Shown here piece by piece: positions 53,359-64,000 of a stretch of DNA of 64,000 nucleotides (positions are counted from its first letter, which is position 1; each line of letters opens with the position of its first letter). The notes below the pieces were generated by a model. It did no database searches, had not been told where the DNA came from, and saw nothing but the letters and a program-made list of their open reading frames with translations. Source of the DNA: Monarcha castaneiventris obscurior (taxonomy: Eukaryota; Chordata; Aves; Passeriformes; Monarchidae); NCBI GenBank assembly GCA_026261815.1, contig JAMPIT010000890.1:6168001-6232000 (forward strand). The letters are read 5' to 3'. The position numbers and the translations under genes were made by a program.

Positions 53359-56300
53359 GTATTTCAATTCACTGCTTGAAGATTTAGCTGTGTGCTTCCA
53401 ACTGGATTAAGGTGGGGTGTTTGGCAAGTCTCTGAATATAGCTGAACATTGTGCTTCATATGGCTGTTGGGAGGATATCTAAAAATGGCAGCAAAGTATT
53501 AATGTATATGTGGGGCAACTGGGCTGGAATTGGTTAACTGTACAAAAGATTCTACATCCTGAGCGTTTTGAAATGAAGGGGTTTTCCTGTGACATAACTG
53601 TGTATATCAAAGCTTTGATAGGTAAGTAATTAAGAGTTTGAATGACAGGCATACAAGTCCAATGCAAAGCACCCTCTGCAAAGAGATGATGTAAACCAGA
53701 GGGTGAAAGAATACAGTGTGTGTGTATATGTGACAAAAATTCCCTGTTGGTTCAAGAATAGGTTCTTTGTTTTTCATTAGATATGATATTGGAGATGTGT
53801 CATCTTTAATCCATTTCTGTCAAGCTCAGTTGTCAGAAAAAGTGAAATTTCTTTCAAAAAAGACATAGCTGCTAATCCCTAAAAGCACGCTGCAACCACA
53901 TTCTGGTCTTTCCAGATGTCTATTCAATGTCTCCTTCTGCAAAGATGCCCCTGAACCTTGGAAATGGCCTCATAATATTAATAGGAGAGATAAAAAGTAC
54001 CCTTTTTCCCTATTCTTACCTTGCAGAGAGGGACATCTTTTTAAATATTTGTTTCTTTTGTAACTCAGTGTCACAGTGTCAACTGAAAACTCATCAACTT
54101 TTCAGTATGAATAAGAGTCAAAAAAAAGATTGATGTAATCTGTTTTCTTTGGAGCCTGTCTTGTGTAGTGCTTTAAAAGAGTCCCCAAATGGTGAAATCT
54201 GCAATTTTGAAACAAAAGCCTTTTCCTGTTGAGTATGGCCAAGTACTCATAACTGTGAAAGGAATCACTTATAGAGCTAGATTACTTTTTTACAGGAATA
54301 ATATTGTGTGTCAGGGAAAAACTGGCTAACAATCAGATTTCTTTGACAAAAGATGTGAAGTTTGCTTTTTTTAAATATGGAATTCATTAGTATTATTGAA
54401 GAGTCTTATATTTCTTTTAACTATAAATGATTTCCTCATACTTGGTTCCTCAGTTTTCAAAGGCTTTAGAAGTTACATAAAAGCAGGTACACGATAGAAG
54501 ACTGGGTATTGTGGAGGTGTTAATACGTGGCAGATTTTTTTTTAACCTGAGCACACGTATTTCAGGACACATTATCTTGTCTTTTCTTTTGATAAAGTGG
54601 TTTTAGATTGACTATTATGTTCCAAGGAAATTCAACACAGATTATTTCCATCACACAGTGACCAACATTCCTCACTTGGACAACTTCTCGTCCAATTGGA
54701 CAATATGGAAAAATAAATGTGTTCTCAAATGTCCTGTCAGGGCAGAACTGGGTGAGAGGCAGTCTGTGGTGTGCTAGACAAATGAATAACCGAACACCAG
54801 GACCACGCTAAAGGCATGAGACAGCTCAGCTCTTAGAGCTGATACCTGCAGAAAGAGTTGTTGAGTCACAGGTGGCTGAAGATGTGCAGAGACCATTAAC
54901 ATAAACATTCTTCTGTGATGCTAAATTAGTGTGATGTGAAAATCACCTTTAATTGTAGCTGTACAGCAGCCTCTGTGCACTCACCTATGATAAACCAGGC
55001 CTTTCATGAAAAAATATTGTTCATATAGGTACTAATCCGTGTTCAATGACAGCACAACTCTTCATCTACATTTATTTATTGAACACTGGGATAGGCATAG
55101 AGTGTGCTTCTCTAAAAGCCTCCATGAATGTTAATGACAAGGAATATCACTTGTAGACAACATTTGTGCCTAGGAAAATATAGAAAAGGAAAGCCAATAA
55201 AGCGTCATGTGAAAAATATTAGCTTGCTGAAAATCTTTTTATGGTTTGAATTAATTTTTAGTTCAGCAGCACTTGTTAAACCTATAAATAGATAAATAGT
55301 CTCTTGCCTTCCTATAGCTTTTTTCCTCTTATAGTGTGTCTTAGAAGTCTTCACATTCAGTGGTTTTTATTATATTATATCTAGTTAACACTGCAGGCTC
55401 TCTTTCAGAGAACTGCTTTGATAACAGGCTGTTTCATCTCAGTTCCTAGTGTGATAAAAGCCAATTTAGAGTCACTTACTTTATACAAAACAATGCAAAA
55501 TACAAGATATTTTGATGATAATAAGATCTTTAAAAAAGGATGACCATCTGCCTTTATTCACTTCTCCTGCTTTCAGCGTCCTTTCGAGCTCCACTTTCCC
55601 TATGGAAAGATGAAATCACAGAGATCATTTTCAGTCCTGTCAGCTGCAAAGATGTGGTAACCATCTTATGAGATAAGCATATGGCTGGGTCTTAAGGGCT
55701 TTTTCAAACTGGGAATCCAAATATAGGCTGCCAAGTCATGTGCAGAAGCATCTGCCACGTCAGTTCCCCATCACAACGCCTTCCTGCACCACCAGGAAGC
55801 CTGAGCTGGTGCCTGCTCTTTTCCAGGTTGGCGTTTTATGGCAAGAACCAGCCACAAAAATGTAGAGCTGTGTATCTGAAGGCTTAACTTTAGACTCCTT
55901 AATCTTAATGTTTTGGGATCAATTTGGGACAGGCAAGACTCATCCATCCGGTGAGTTCCAGCAAAAACCCAGTTGTAAGCTGCAGGGTGAGCATGGAAGG
56001 ACCTGGAAGTTGAGCAGTCTCTCCAGGTGGACTGGGGAGTGATTATTTTGAGATACACTTTAGTCCCACTGGCAGTGCCATTCACACAGTCCGTATTGGG
56101 CAGGCCAGGAAGGATCTATTCATGCTCCATCTGATTTATTTTTACACAGTTCCTGACCCTCTGTTTCTTGCTTCATTTGTGGTCTCTTGGTTTAGATGCT
56201 TTCCCTCCTGAGAAGCATTAAGCAGGGATTGCCCAATACATGGGTCTGTAGCAGCTCCTCATAGCTAACCAGAACATGTCTTCAACTTCAACCACCTGAT

Positions 56301-57604
56301 TTTCCTGCTCTACAGCGCTCCTGCCTCCTGCCTCTTGTGTGGAATGTGGTTATTTGCTTCCACGAGCTATTGTGGCTCTTTTTGGAGGTTGACTCTTTCC
56401 ATTTGACCTTGAAACATGGTGGGATTCTGGTAGTGGGTTGGCCTTGCCCATGCCTTCCTTCTATGGGTGGCTCTGAAGAAGTGAGGTCTGCGCTTAAGGG
56501 AAAACACAGCCAAACAAATTTGCAGTTGGCCACCTGCTTCCTCATCAGCCCCTTGTACAAAAAAGTCCTGGATATATAGATCTTAATAAGGCATTTTTCT
56601 CTAGGTAATCAGAACAATTATGACAAACTTTCCCATTAAAATGTTTGTGTGAAGACAACTGTTTTGGTTGAAAATGTGTGTGGTGCTTGAGGGCTAAAAT
56701 CACTGTTGGAAGCAACTTTCATATAGTAATACTTTTTTTTTAACGGGATGAGTTTCTTTGCTTGGGTTTTTTGGTATCCTGTAAGCAAGGCCTCTGAAAT
56801 GTTTATCAAAACAAAGACTGGTGATTTTTTATAAACTTTTTGTTTTGAAGCAGAACGTGCCGCCCATTCCAGGATGTTAACTTACCTTTTCTAATTGCAT
56901 GGAACTTGCCCTGAAAATCAGAGGAGAACATGTAATATAGAGAGATCCATAAAGGTGCAGGAAGTTAGATTTATTGCTATTTGTGAAGCCATTTAACACT
57001 GCTCAGAGCAGTTTTAGCTCATCAATATCCCACTGGTGAATCTCAAAATATCTATCATGTTTATCTGAGACAGCCTTCTGCAATGTATCTTCATTTGTTG
57101 TTACCGAGTGTTTGCTCTCACTCTTTACTTTACTTTTACCTTACTTTAAAACTTCAGTCATTTACTTCAGGAGCCAAAACTCTCTTCCTCCTCACCCCAG
57201 GTGCTGAATAACCAACTAATAAACAGGGAGGTAAAAAAATCCAGAAGTACTTCCTTCACCTAAGCTAACTGTTAAATAGGAGCCATGTTCCTAGCAATTG
57301 GCATCACAGTGGAAAGCTGCCTTGAACAGAATTAAAGCTGCAGCCATTGCAATCAAAAGATTAATAGATAAGTAATTAATTTTAATAAGTTACTCTCCTA
57401 CATGGACTATTTAAAAACTTCAAGATTGCTGAAATAAGACATTTAATAAACATGAAGAGAAAAGAATCTCAGTAGCTGGATTAAAAAAAAACAGAAAACA
57501 GCATTGACTCACGCATCTAACATTGTCTGGAAAAAAAGTCTCAAAAATATTGTGGTTAAGTATTTGATTAAAGACTACAGAAAATACTTTTTCAAAAATA
57601 GATC
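53359..57604. other. Non-coding stretch between the last exon candidate and the TECRL 3' end
   Basis: AT-rich DNA. A strong donor match (TAG then GTAAGTA) is at about 53621 without a convincing acceptor upstream. No gene or repeat family is recognised. Confidence 0.6.
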
Positions 57605-57610
57605 TTTATT
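57605..57610 (-). terminator. Candidate distal polyadenylation signal for TECRL
   Basis: An exact AATAAA is on the minus strand, the first one met downstream of the TECRL stop. Whether it is used cannot be told from the sequence. Confidence 0.3.
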
Positions 57611-58667
57611 AGCAGTCTGGGTTAGAGAACTGGGTATTCACTTTGATTAGGGTTTTTCATTGAGAGGAATAAAAATTTTACGTTTTCACAGGTTACAAGT
57701 TAAAAAATATGAAAAGTGATGTATTTACATTACAAAGATGAAATTGAGTTACAGTGGCTAATAGGATAAGTGTTGCAAGTTAGACATTAGAAGAGGGATA
57801 TGAATGCAATTTACTGGGCAAATTAACTTTGTTAGAACACTTGAGCTGGCGCAAAGATAACAGCGCCTTTAGGAGACAAACTGCCTGCCTTGCTTGTGTA
57901 CTCCAGTGTTTCTCTAATGATTATAAAATTCTTTACGCAAGATTTTTTTCACCAGCCTAAGGGCACCAAGAGATATTGATAAATGTGCAACAGAAACAGA
58001 ACGAAAGCTGGACTCAATGCCCTAACTCTTCATATCCTAATACCTGCTGAAGCAGTTCTGGTTCCTTTGCTCTGTGTACTAAAATTGTGCTCCTGCATGG
58101 CAGGGGTGCCACTGATTTCCAAACGGAGCTACTCAGTGTTTTCAGGACTTGAATAACAAGTCCAGAGAACCCCTTAAAAAATAATGTCCTGGAAAGCAAA
58201 GTAGCAGGTAGAGCCTGGCCAAACTGAAGGGGAGGTGAAGCCTGTCAGCAGCGTCCATCTGAGGCAGTTCAGATATGGACTGAAATGCATTTGGCATCTC
58301 TTTCCTGTTGGATAACGAGCCGTACTCTGGTTCACCCTGTTCCCAAGGCTTTCACAGTGCTTCTTACAAGTAAGGTGACTGGTGTCTGGATATAGTCAGG
58401 CACTGAATGAGGGGATCTTAACATGCTTGTTAGTGCAGAAGGTCTTCTGCTCTTTCTAGACTGTTCAGTGTGAGAAAGGGAAGTGGCCTTCAATGATGCA
58501 CCCAAGGTTATGCCTCAAATTATTTACAAGATGGGAAGCGGTCAAAAACGGTCCCCTCTGAGATTGTGGGGCTGATCTGCCTTCCTGCAAATAAAAGAAA
58601 GCCAGTCCTCTCTGCAGTGAGCAATTTAAGCCAATTTGTATTGAACAATTTGCTATGAGATTTGATT

Positions 58668-58682
58668 AAAAAAAAAAAAAAA
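58668..58682. repeat. Poly-A run (15) within the TECRL 3' UTR region
   Basis: Run of 15 A on the plus strand; it would be poly-U in the TECRL transcript. Confidence 0.85.
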
Positions 58683-58786
58683 GGAAAACTTTGTGAAGCT
58701 AGACTAAACAGTGTTCACAGCAAAGCGGTCATCTTTTGATGTGCTGTTTTAGAGGAGCTGAGGCAGAATGTGCTTTTTCTGTGCAG

Positions 58787-58792
58787 TTTAAT
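58787..58792 (-). terminator. Candidate proximal polyadenylation signal (ATTAAA) for TECRL
   Basis: The common variant hexamer ATTAAA lies on the minus strand about 0.42 kb after the TECRL stop. It lies just beyond the extra open frame at 58931-59149, so use of this site would keep that frame in the transcript. Confidence 0.25.
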
Positions 58793-58930
58793 AAAAATAA
58801 GGCTGTGAAACATCTTCTGATGCAAAAATCCAAGACTCTCCTCATCATCTAATGCTGAACCTTAAAATTACCATACCTGAATTCATGCAGATTACTTGTG
58901 TTCATTAATTTTAGCAGCATCTGTGCCCAT

Positions 58931-59149
58931 TTACACCAGGTAAATATCTAACATTCCATTTTCTTGTCCCTTTTCTATTAGCTCCATTACAGCAGATCTA
59001 ATTAAATCATATCTTTTAGCAGGAACCAAGAATTCAAGAGCTAAATTTTTGCACTTAATTAAAACCTCTTCATCTTGAACTGTTAATTTTCTGAAAAAGA
59101 TATCCAGTAGTTTCTTCGTCTGATCCACTTGGTTCCTGAATGAAATGGC
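58931..59149 (-). CDS. Unrecognised 72-codon open frame inside the TECRL 3' UTR
   Basis: On the TECRL strand, starting 57 bp after its stop, a frame stays open for 72 codons and ends with TAA. It reads like a soluble, mostly helical protein: charged and hydrophobic residues alternate (for example KKLLDIFFRKL, LIRSAVMELIEKGQEN) with few Cys or Pro. The only ATGs in frame are late (MELIEK and after); there is a GTG at 59128. A fair splice acceptor (TTTCATTCAG) ends just before 59139, so the frame could be a terminal exon starting in the phase with two bases donated from upstream. None of the TECRL exons visible here leaves two bases, so this is not a simple alternative TECRL end. It could be a decayed retrocopy, a terminal exon of an unknown gene, or chance. 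I do not recognise the family. Confidence 0.3.
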   Translation of the reverse strand, partial: AISFRNQVDQTKKLLDIFFRKLTVQDEEVLIKCKNLALEFLVPAKRYDLIRSAVMELIEKGQENGMLDIYLV

Positions 59150-59206
59150 TCATTTACTCTGAGTTGGCTCTCAAAATACACTTAGGCTCCAACTCTTGTG
59201 ATGATC

Positions 59207-59334
59207 TCAGAAGATGATGGGAATCATAGCTGCTTTTCTTCTCACTTCCGGATAAAATCTCTTCAGATAAAGCTTGTGTTTCTTTTGGGCCCACAGAGAC
59301 ATCTGGATGACCATCAGGAAAGCAAAAATGCCAG
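59207..59334 (-). CDS. TECRL: TECRL terminal coding exon (C-terminus and stop)
   Basis: This is the last coding exon of trans-2,3-enoyl-CoA reductase-like, an ER-membrane protein of the steroid-5-alpha-reductase/TECR family. In mammals it is expressed in heart and skeletal muscle, and variants are linked to inherited catecholaminergic arrhythmia; its substrate is not settled. The exon starts after an AG acceptor (59336-59335) with two bases that complete an Ala codon from the previous exon. It then reads 41 codons and a TGA at 59209-59207. The residues include a hydrophobic segment ([10 protein letters not shown]), the family signature [10 protein letters not shown], and a basic tail ending in MIPIIF, as in TECRL and its paralogue TECR, which also end in an IP-plus-hydrophobic tail. 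No frameshift or early stop is seen. [10 protein letters not shown] fits TECRL better than TECR. The family call rests on recalled similarity, not a search. Confidence 0.95.
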
Positions 59335-60239
59335 CTAGCAGGGAAAAAGATTTAAGGAAAAGGATCATGTGTGTTCTTCCAATGTTTGTTTCTGTAAATA
59401 CAATAGGGTTTATGGAAATGCTTGGCCCTAAAGCAAGTAGGCAGTAGCTGCCTGATCCAGCTGCCTGGCAGGGAGGTCTCAAAAAACCCAGCAACTACAA
59501 AATTTCCCAGGACACTGCTGTGGTTGTCAGGACCCGGTAAGTGGATCTTGGATACCTCTCCCTTCAGGCTGAGTGGCACCAAATGGGGGATAATTTCACT
59601 GCATTTGCATTTTGCAAATTCATTATCCTTTCTTCCTTAAAATGAGGTAGTTAATCAGAAACATCATTTGGTGTACGGTCAAGTTGTCTGGGACAATTAG
59701 AGCAAGGGTGAATGTGCTGCATGTGTTGCTGCTCTTGCCATTGTAGGGATGGCCCTACATTGTCCCCAAATTTTCAGATCATTTCCATACCGAAACCTAA
59801 AGAACAAAAATATTTCATCTTTTCAAACAAAGTTTCAATTTAATTTTTTCATGATGCAGTTTAACCCACTTTTGAAATTCGTTTCTTTTTCATTTGTAAA
59901 CCACGTGGGGCTACTTCTTACAAGTAGTTTTTATAGGTTTCTATTTTGAAATGGAAAAATAATTAAAAAGTGAATGTTTTGGAGAGCTCAGTCCCAGGGA
60001 CCATATTTTTGGGAATGTTTACGTCTCTAAGGATGCAGGAAAGTACTGAGCAAGAGTCACAAATGCTACTAGGCAGGCTGCTCTTACGAGAATTTTGGAA
60101 GTTCATACATTTATCTCCTATAGGGAATTTGGTGGCAATATTTCATATGCTATAAAATTTTTTGGCAAATTTTAAATGTCCAGAATTTACTTCCACAAAT
60201 GACACTTTAAATGCTGTCTTCATTCTGTTACAAACTTAC
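59335..60239 (-). other. TECRL: TECRL intron before the terminal exon
   Basis: This 905-nt intron starts with GTAAGT and ends with AG on the minus strand. I see no repeat or exon-like segment in it. The coding-looking frame just upstream of the terminal exon is intron read-through. Confidence 0.85.
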
Positions 60240-60285
60240 CTGGCAGAGTTTGTGTCATCACTGTGAAACTAATCCAAGACCCAGC
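60240..60285 (-). CDS. TECRL: TECRL internal coding exon (46 nt)
   Basis: A short exon encodes AGSWISFTVMTQTLP plus one base. It starts after an AG acceptor (60287-60286) and ends at a GTAAGT donor read leftward from 60239. It enters in phase 0 after the exon ending in NYTYE and leaves one base, which joins the next exon to give Ala. SWISFTVMTQTLP is a conserved membrane-embedded part of the reductase domain in TECR and TECRL. At 46 nt it is too short for open-frame searches and is recognised only by splice sites plus family similarity. The intron to the terminal exon is 905 nt and the intron to the previous exon is 410 nt. Confidence 0.93.
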
Positions 60286-60695
60286 CTGTTGCAAAGAAAA
60301 AAGCACTGTTAGTTGTATATTTTATGTAAAGCAAAATGGCAAGTTTTCAAAAGCTCCCCCTGGAGAAAGAGTGTGGTACTTGTACTGGAAATGGGAGAGG
60401 GAAAATAGTAAGAAATGAACCCCCTCAGTGTGCTGGATGAAGAGATGGGTGATAGCTCTTTAGATCACTGGCTAGACTGTAGTGATGGGAAGTATAGACA
60501 GGAGTCCATGGGATAGTGATGTGAGGGAAGAGGAGGGTCTGGTGGAGGAAATTTTGTGGGAGCAAGGAGATTCTGACATAGGAACCACAAGGATTGATGT
60601 GCAGAGGAAACTGCGTGGAGGTGTTGCAGATTTTCTGCAAAGGCTGAAACAGTGACCACCTACCCTTTGCACATAAGCAGAAGAAAGTCATGTAC

Positions 60696-60781
60696 CTCGT
60701 ATGTATAGTTGGGACAGGATACCAGCAGGAAGAGCCACGTGAAGGGGTTGTAGGTTGGACTTGGAAAACAGGTTCTATTTC
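60696..60781 (-). CDS. TECRL: TECRL internal coding exon carrying the PFTW...NYTYE motif
   Basis: This exon of 86 nt has two bases completing a Gly codon, then 28 codons that end in [17 protein letters not shown]. That string is the most diagnostic part of the TECR/TECRL family and lies in the C-terminal steroid-5-alpha-reductase domain that is thought to bind NADPH. The N-terminal half of the exon ([11 protein letters not shown]) matches the TECRL pattern rather than TECR, which has a Lys/Arg-rich PYPTKN stretch there. It is flanked by an AG acceptor (60783-60782) and a GT donor (60695-60694, GTACAT). NRT and NYT fit the N-glycosylation sequon, but their membrane side is not known from the sequence. 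Confidence 0.96.
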
Positions 60782-62366
60782 CTTGTGAAAGGAAAAAAAA
60801 ATGGTGGGGAAAATCAGAGTGAACCAGTTTCAGTACAGGGAAGAGGGAAAGTGAGCCTTATCACAGCCTGCCTATGTAACAGTGATCCCTTGGGCCAATG
60901 CTCTCAGAGCACAACCTGTTAGAAAAGTTTCAGTGAAATCTTTTGAGGTAGCAAAAGCTCTATTTATCCCAGTGAGAATGCTGCTCAGCAAGCCTTGTAT
61001 CAGTTTTTACAAGCTCTGGCATGTCCGAAGGATGCAACTTCTGTTCAGAAGACAGAGACTAGTTCAGTGTGGACTAGTCAGCAGGCAAGCACTAGGGGCA
61101 CTCCACTGGGATGTGGGGATGCAGCTGTATCTTGTTCTGACTCAGGAACATTAATCTGTGGGCTCCCACATCCTCACCCTTAATCTCTGGTAGAATAGGA
61201 AAACAACTCCAGAGCTAACAGGATGCCTCTCTCCAGCCACTGATAATGCTCATACAAAAGGCCTCAGTGTAAACTTTGTCTTTTAGATATCTAACATCTA
61301 ATACAAATTCAGTGGCCTCATAAACATGTGGGGTTGTTTGGGGTTTTTTGCTTGATTAGTTTTGATTTGGTCTTTTTTTATTTGGTAGGTTTTTTTGCCT
61401 TTCCTCCGCACCTTGGATTGGTGAAGGATAAAGAGAGAATAGGTAAAAATAATCCTTTTATTCTGGAGTTGGAATTGAAGGATTTTCTGTTAGGACATAT
61501 CTCAGAGTAAAAGTGATTTCTGATCAAGGAAGTGCATTATCCTATCCAAGAAGTAAGAAAATAATTGCGGAAATTATCAATTATTAATAAGCAGCACCTC
61601 ATTTTTAAGTTCTGGCAACAAGGCTATCTTTAACACTTGTAGACACTGAGAACTTAAATCAATTTCTTGGTTCTTTCTGCTTTAACTGAATCAGGCCCCT
61701 TGCAAGAAATAATATAAGCTGTTTCCTAACCACAGTGCATGAAAACCTTCAAGAACAGAAACTGACTTCTGTGTGTGAAGTTGATCAGACTGGGGCATTT
61801 TCCTGAATAGATTGTTCTAGAGGGGAAATTGCACTATTAGTGTCTGAAAACATATTTTACTTTCTGGTATGGATTGTATAACTTTTAATCTCATGGCACA
61901 AAAATGCTGAAAACCCAACCTGTTAAGAGCATACATTTACATTGATGTTGTGTAAGTATTCATGAGTCTATCTCTGTGTATTTGAATATATGCATGTATA
62001 TCTTTTCCTGAGATGAATGTGTCTAAAAACTCTGCAAGATAGTTTAGAAGTTTTTGAGACTTATTTAAAATGAAACACGCTGCTGTCAGTCACCAGCATG
62101 CTTTAAAGGACTTCTGCACTTAAATCCATATTTAAATTGCAGTTGTGTCTAATTAGGATAAATTTGCTATAAGCTTTGAAACAATAACAGTGTTGCTAAT
62201 GTTTCCATGTCGTCCCATTTGTTTTGAAGGTGTTAGACCAATGGCATGATACCTACTTCATCTTTCTTTATTCAGTGGATGTAGGTACATAAATTAGTGT
62301 ACAGCAGCAGAAGATGGATGGGTCAAGAACACTTCAGTCTTAAACACACAGGAAACAAAGACAGAC
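60782..62366 (-). other. TECRL: TECRL intron between the CEAGNHF and PFTW exons
   Basis: The intron is 1585 nt. It holds a G/T-rich low-complexity tract on the plus strand (about 61328-61397) and nothing else that I can name. Confidence 0.8.
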
Positions 62367-62424
62367 CTGAATTGGTTTGGTGAGCTAAAGCTACGTTGAT
62401 AAAGTGATTTCCAGCTTCACACAT
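62367..62424 (-). CDS. TECRL: TECRL internal coding exon (CEAGNHFIN motif), most 5' TECRL exon in the window
   Basis: This exon of 58 nt reads MCEAGNHFINVALAHQTNS plus one base that is completed to Gly by the next exon. CEAGNHFIN is characteristic of TECRL; the paralogue TECR has a QLGNFSIH-type sequence here. The acceptor is preceded by a T-rich tract and TTTTGCAG, and the donor is GTCTGT. The initial ATG is an internal Met codon, not a start, because the family has about 360 residues and only the last 105 are encoded here. The earlier exons, including the one expected to encode a YTPPS-type motif, were not found between 62425 and 64000 and should lie beyond the right edge. The intron to the next exon is 1585 nt. 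Confidence 0.94.
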
Positions 62425-64000
62425 CTGCAAAACATTAAAAACATATTTTCAGTTGCATGCCTAAAAAGCTGTGGTAATTGTGTTGCACTGCATAACCAGA
62501 ACCCTCCCCATGACAACTCAGCCTCTGTATCCAGGAAATATGTACCCCAAAAAACAGCCTGTGACCACAGTCACACACACAAGTGTCCAGTGAACACGGT
62601 GGGTGCAGCCTGGGAGGAAAGCCCCTGGCACAGCTCCGTGTAGCTCGGTGCAGCCAGGCCTTCAGTGGGGTTCCCGTGCCCAGGATGTGCAATGTTTGGC
62701 CCCGGGGAGATCAGACAGACTCCCTGACTCTAAGGAATTCAGCAAGATGCTCTTCCTGACTTCTTCCAGCTTTAATCCAAGCTGCAAAGAAGAAGGTGAA
62801 AAGCTGACCTCTGGTTTTGTAAAGATGTCACGAGTTAATGTCCCTAACCTTTTCCTACACACACTTTCAAAGGTGTTCAGCAAAACAGGAAGGAAAAACA
62901 GGGTGAATAAAAAAACCAGCAGTTCTCCAAAAGGCAGACTGGCTGAATGGATAGCAGTCAGGGATTGATAAAGGAAGGGAGCTAGTACCATTCCTGTTTC
63001 TGCTACTCTCTGGTTATGCTGTTTCCAGCAGTGACCAACCTCTCAACGTTATCTCCAACATTTAGATGTTTCAAACCTTTGGAAGAGGTACCATGTCTCC
63101 CCATTTGGTTATACAGCCTGTGGTACAGGCTGATTTCAGATTTGCTTGGGGCTTTCAGTACTTCGTCATCTACAACTACTGAAGAATCAAAATCTTTTCC
63201 CCATATTTAAAGTGGGAACAGGTAGGAAAATTAGTTTATATTCCTGAAGAAGAAGACCTGTCATCACAATTATGTAATTTTATGGTTTTCATTTTTCCCC
63301 TGCTCTGTGAAGAAAACCAAAATGCTGCATACAGTTCAAGCTCAGGCTGAATTGAAATTTTTTATTCATTTCCATGTTTGAAGACCGATTTGTCCTCTGA
63401 AATAGGAAAAATGCAGTGTTAAAAATTGCCTTTTCTTATAGCATTTGTCGTTTTAAATTTTGCAAGGCTTGAAAAAGTTTAAGAAATTAAAATTAAAAGG
63501 AAAATATTAAAGCCTAGAGATGTTAAAAGTTTGAAGTCACAAAATTAATACAAAAAAAGAACTTCAACTGACATTTGTAAGTCAATTCTGAAAGTCATCC
63601 ATAACAAATTTTTACTAAAACTAATTGAAAGAAATATGTAACTTCATTTTATATTGAAACATGCTATTATCTGAAAGAACATTGTAGTTAGCATTGCTGA
63701 AGAATTTTCCCCTTTTTGGAAGAGATTTTTGTGGGGGTTTTTGGAAGGTTTAGATCAGGTCTATTAGTAAATAGACCAGTTATTGGCTGTTATTCTGCAT
63801 GGCTAGGTAGTTATGGTTCAAGTCCTGCTGTCCTTTTAAATTTTTCTAATTCCAAATAACTGACCATCCTCTATCATAAATACCAGATGTAAAACACTAA
63901 ATAGCCAGAAAATGAAATTCCATTATAAAACACCATATCAGAAGCTAAAACTCTAACCACAGCAATGGATGTAATTTTAATTTACATACTTCCAATTATG
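62425..64000 (-). other. TECRL: TECRL intron, partial, running off the right edge
   Basis: The next TECRL exon upstream was looked for by its expected YTPPS and NFL motifs and was not found, so this stretch is taken as part of a longer intron. It includes a moderately GC-rich patch with a few CpGs (about 62590-62720) and AT-rich sequence from 63400 on. The open frames at 62603-62968 and 62662-62991 overlap on opposite strands and have no family resemblance. Confidence 0.6.

Larger units (their letters stand above)
57605..59206 (-). other. TECRL: Probable TECRL 3' untranslated region
   Basis: The 3' UTR should run leftward from the stop at 59207. The first exact AATAAA on the minus strand that I see is at 57610-57605, which would give a 3' UTR of about 1.6 kb. 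A weaker ATTAAA lies at 58792-58787 and would give about 0.4 kb. The stretch includes a run of 15 A on the plus strand (58668-58682), so 15 T in the transcript. The UTR end is inferred from the hexamers only. Confidence 0.45.

Noticed and set aside
62603..62968. 121-codon open frame on the plus strand in a TECRL intron
   Set aside because: It is mirrored by a 109-codon minus-strand frame. The residues look like translated GC-rich intron, with no domain.
1..64000. tRNA, rRNA, CRISPR, operon or phage-type features
   Set aside because: None was seen. The window is eukaryotic, with spliced exons, CR1 elements and mostly non-coding DNA.

Overview
The window is vertebrate nuclear DNA, most likely from a bird and possibly a songbird. 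The evidence is CR1-type LINE tails at about 52.62-52.78 kb (plus strand) and 23.98-24.24 kb (minus strand), a sparse repeat load, spliced coding exons, and one LTR-like element near 36.5-36.8 kb that resembles endogenous-retrovirus LTRs of passerines. There are no operons, ribosome-binding sites, CRISPR arrays or other prokaryotic features. Almost all open frames of 60-126 codons are chance openings in AT-rich non-coding DNA.

The only gene I recognise with confidence is TECRL (trans-2,3-enoyl-CoA reductase-like), on the minus strand at the right end. Its last four coding exons are at 62424-62367, 60781-60696, 60285-60240 and 59334-59207. Splice sites and phases agree, and they join into 105 codons plus a stop that form the C-terminal part of the steroid-5-alpha-reductase-like domain. 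The 5' exons lie beyond the right edge. The 3' UTR runs left of 59207. Inside it, 57 bp after the TECRL stop, is an unexplained 72-codon open frame on the same strand with a coding-like look.

The region from 1 to about 57 kb lies downstream of TECRL and behaves as a gene desert. It holds three exon-like segments on the plus strand (32574-32687, 48356-48535, 53220-53358), each with canonical splice signals and one open frame. Their phases do not chain directly, so they are either parts of an unrecognised gene with missing exons, or, more likely, exons of non-coding transcripts convergent with TECRL. A relatively CpG-rich patch at 31.99-32.37 kb, ending in a strong splice-donor match, lies just left of the first of these and could be a promoter or first exon.

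Other structures are a single-nucleotide-loop G-quadruplex motif on the minus strand (30824-30846), a perfect 12-bp inverted repeat (9407-9432), several GGTTT-rich tracts all on the plus strand, homopolymer runs, and AT-rich blocks with homeodomain-type sites that may be conserved non-coding elements. No new multi-gene system is visible. The best leads are the open frame in the TECRL 3' UTR and the cryptic exon candidates.
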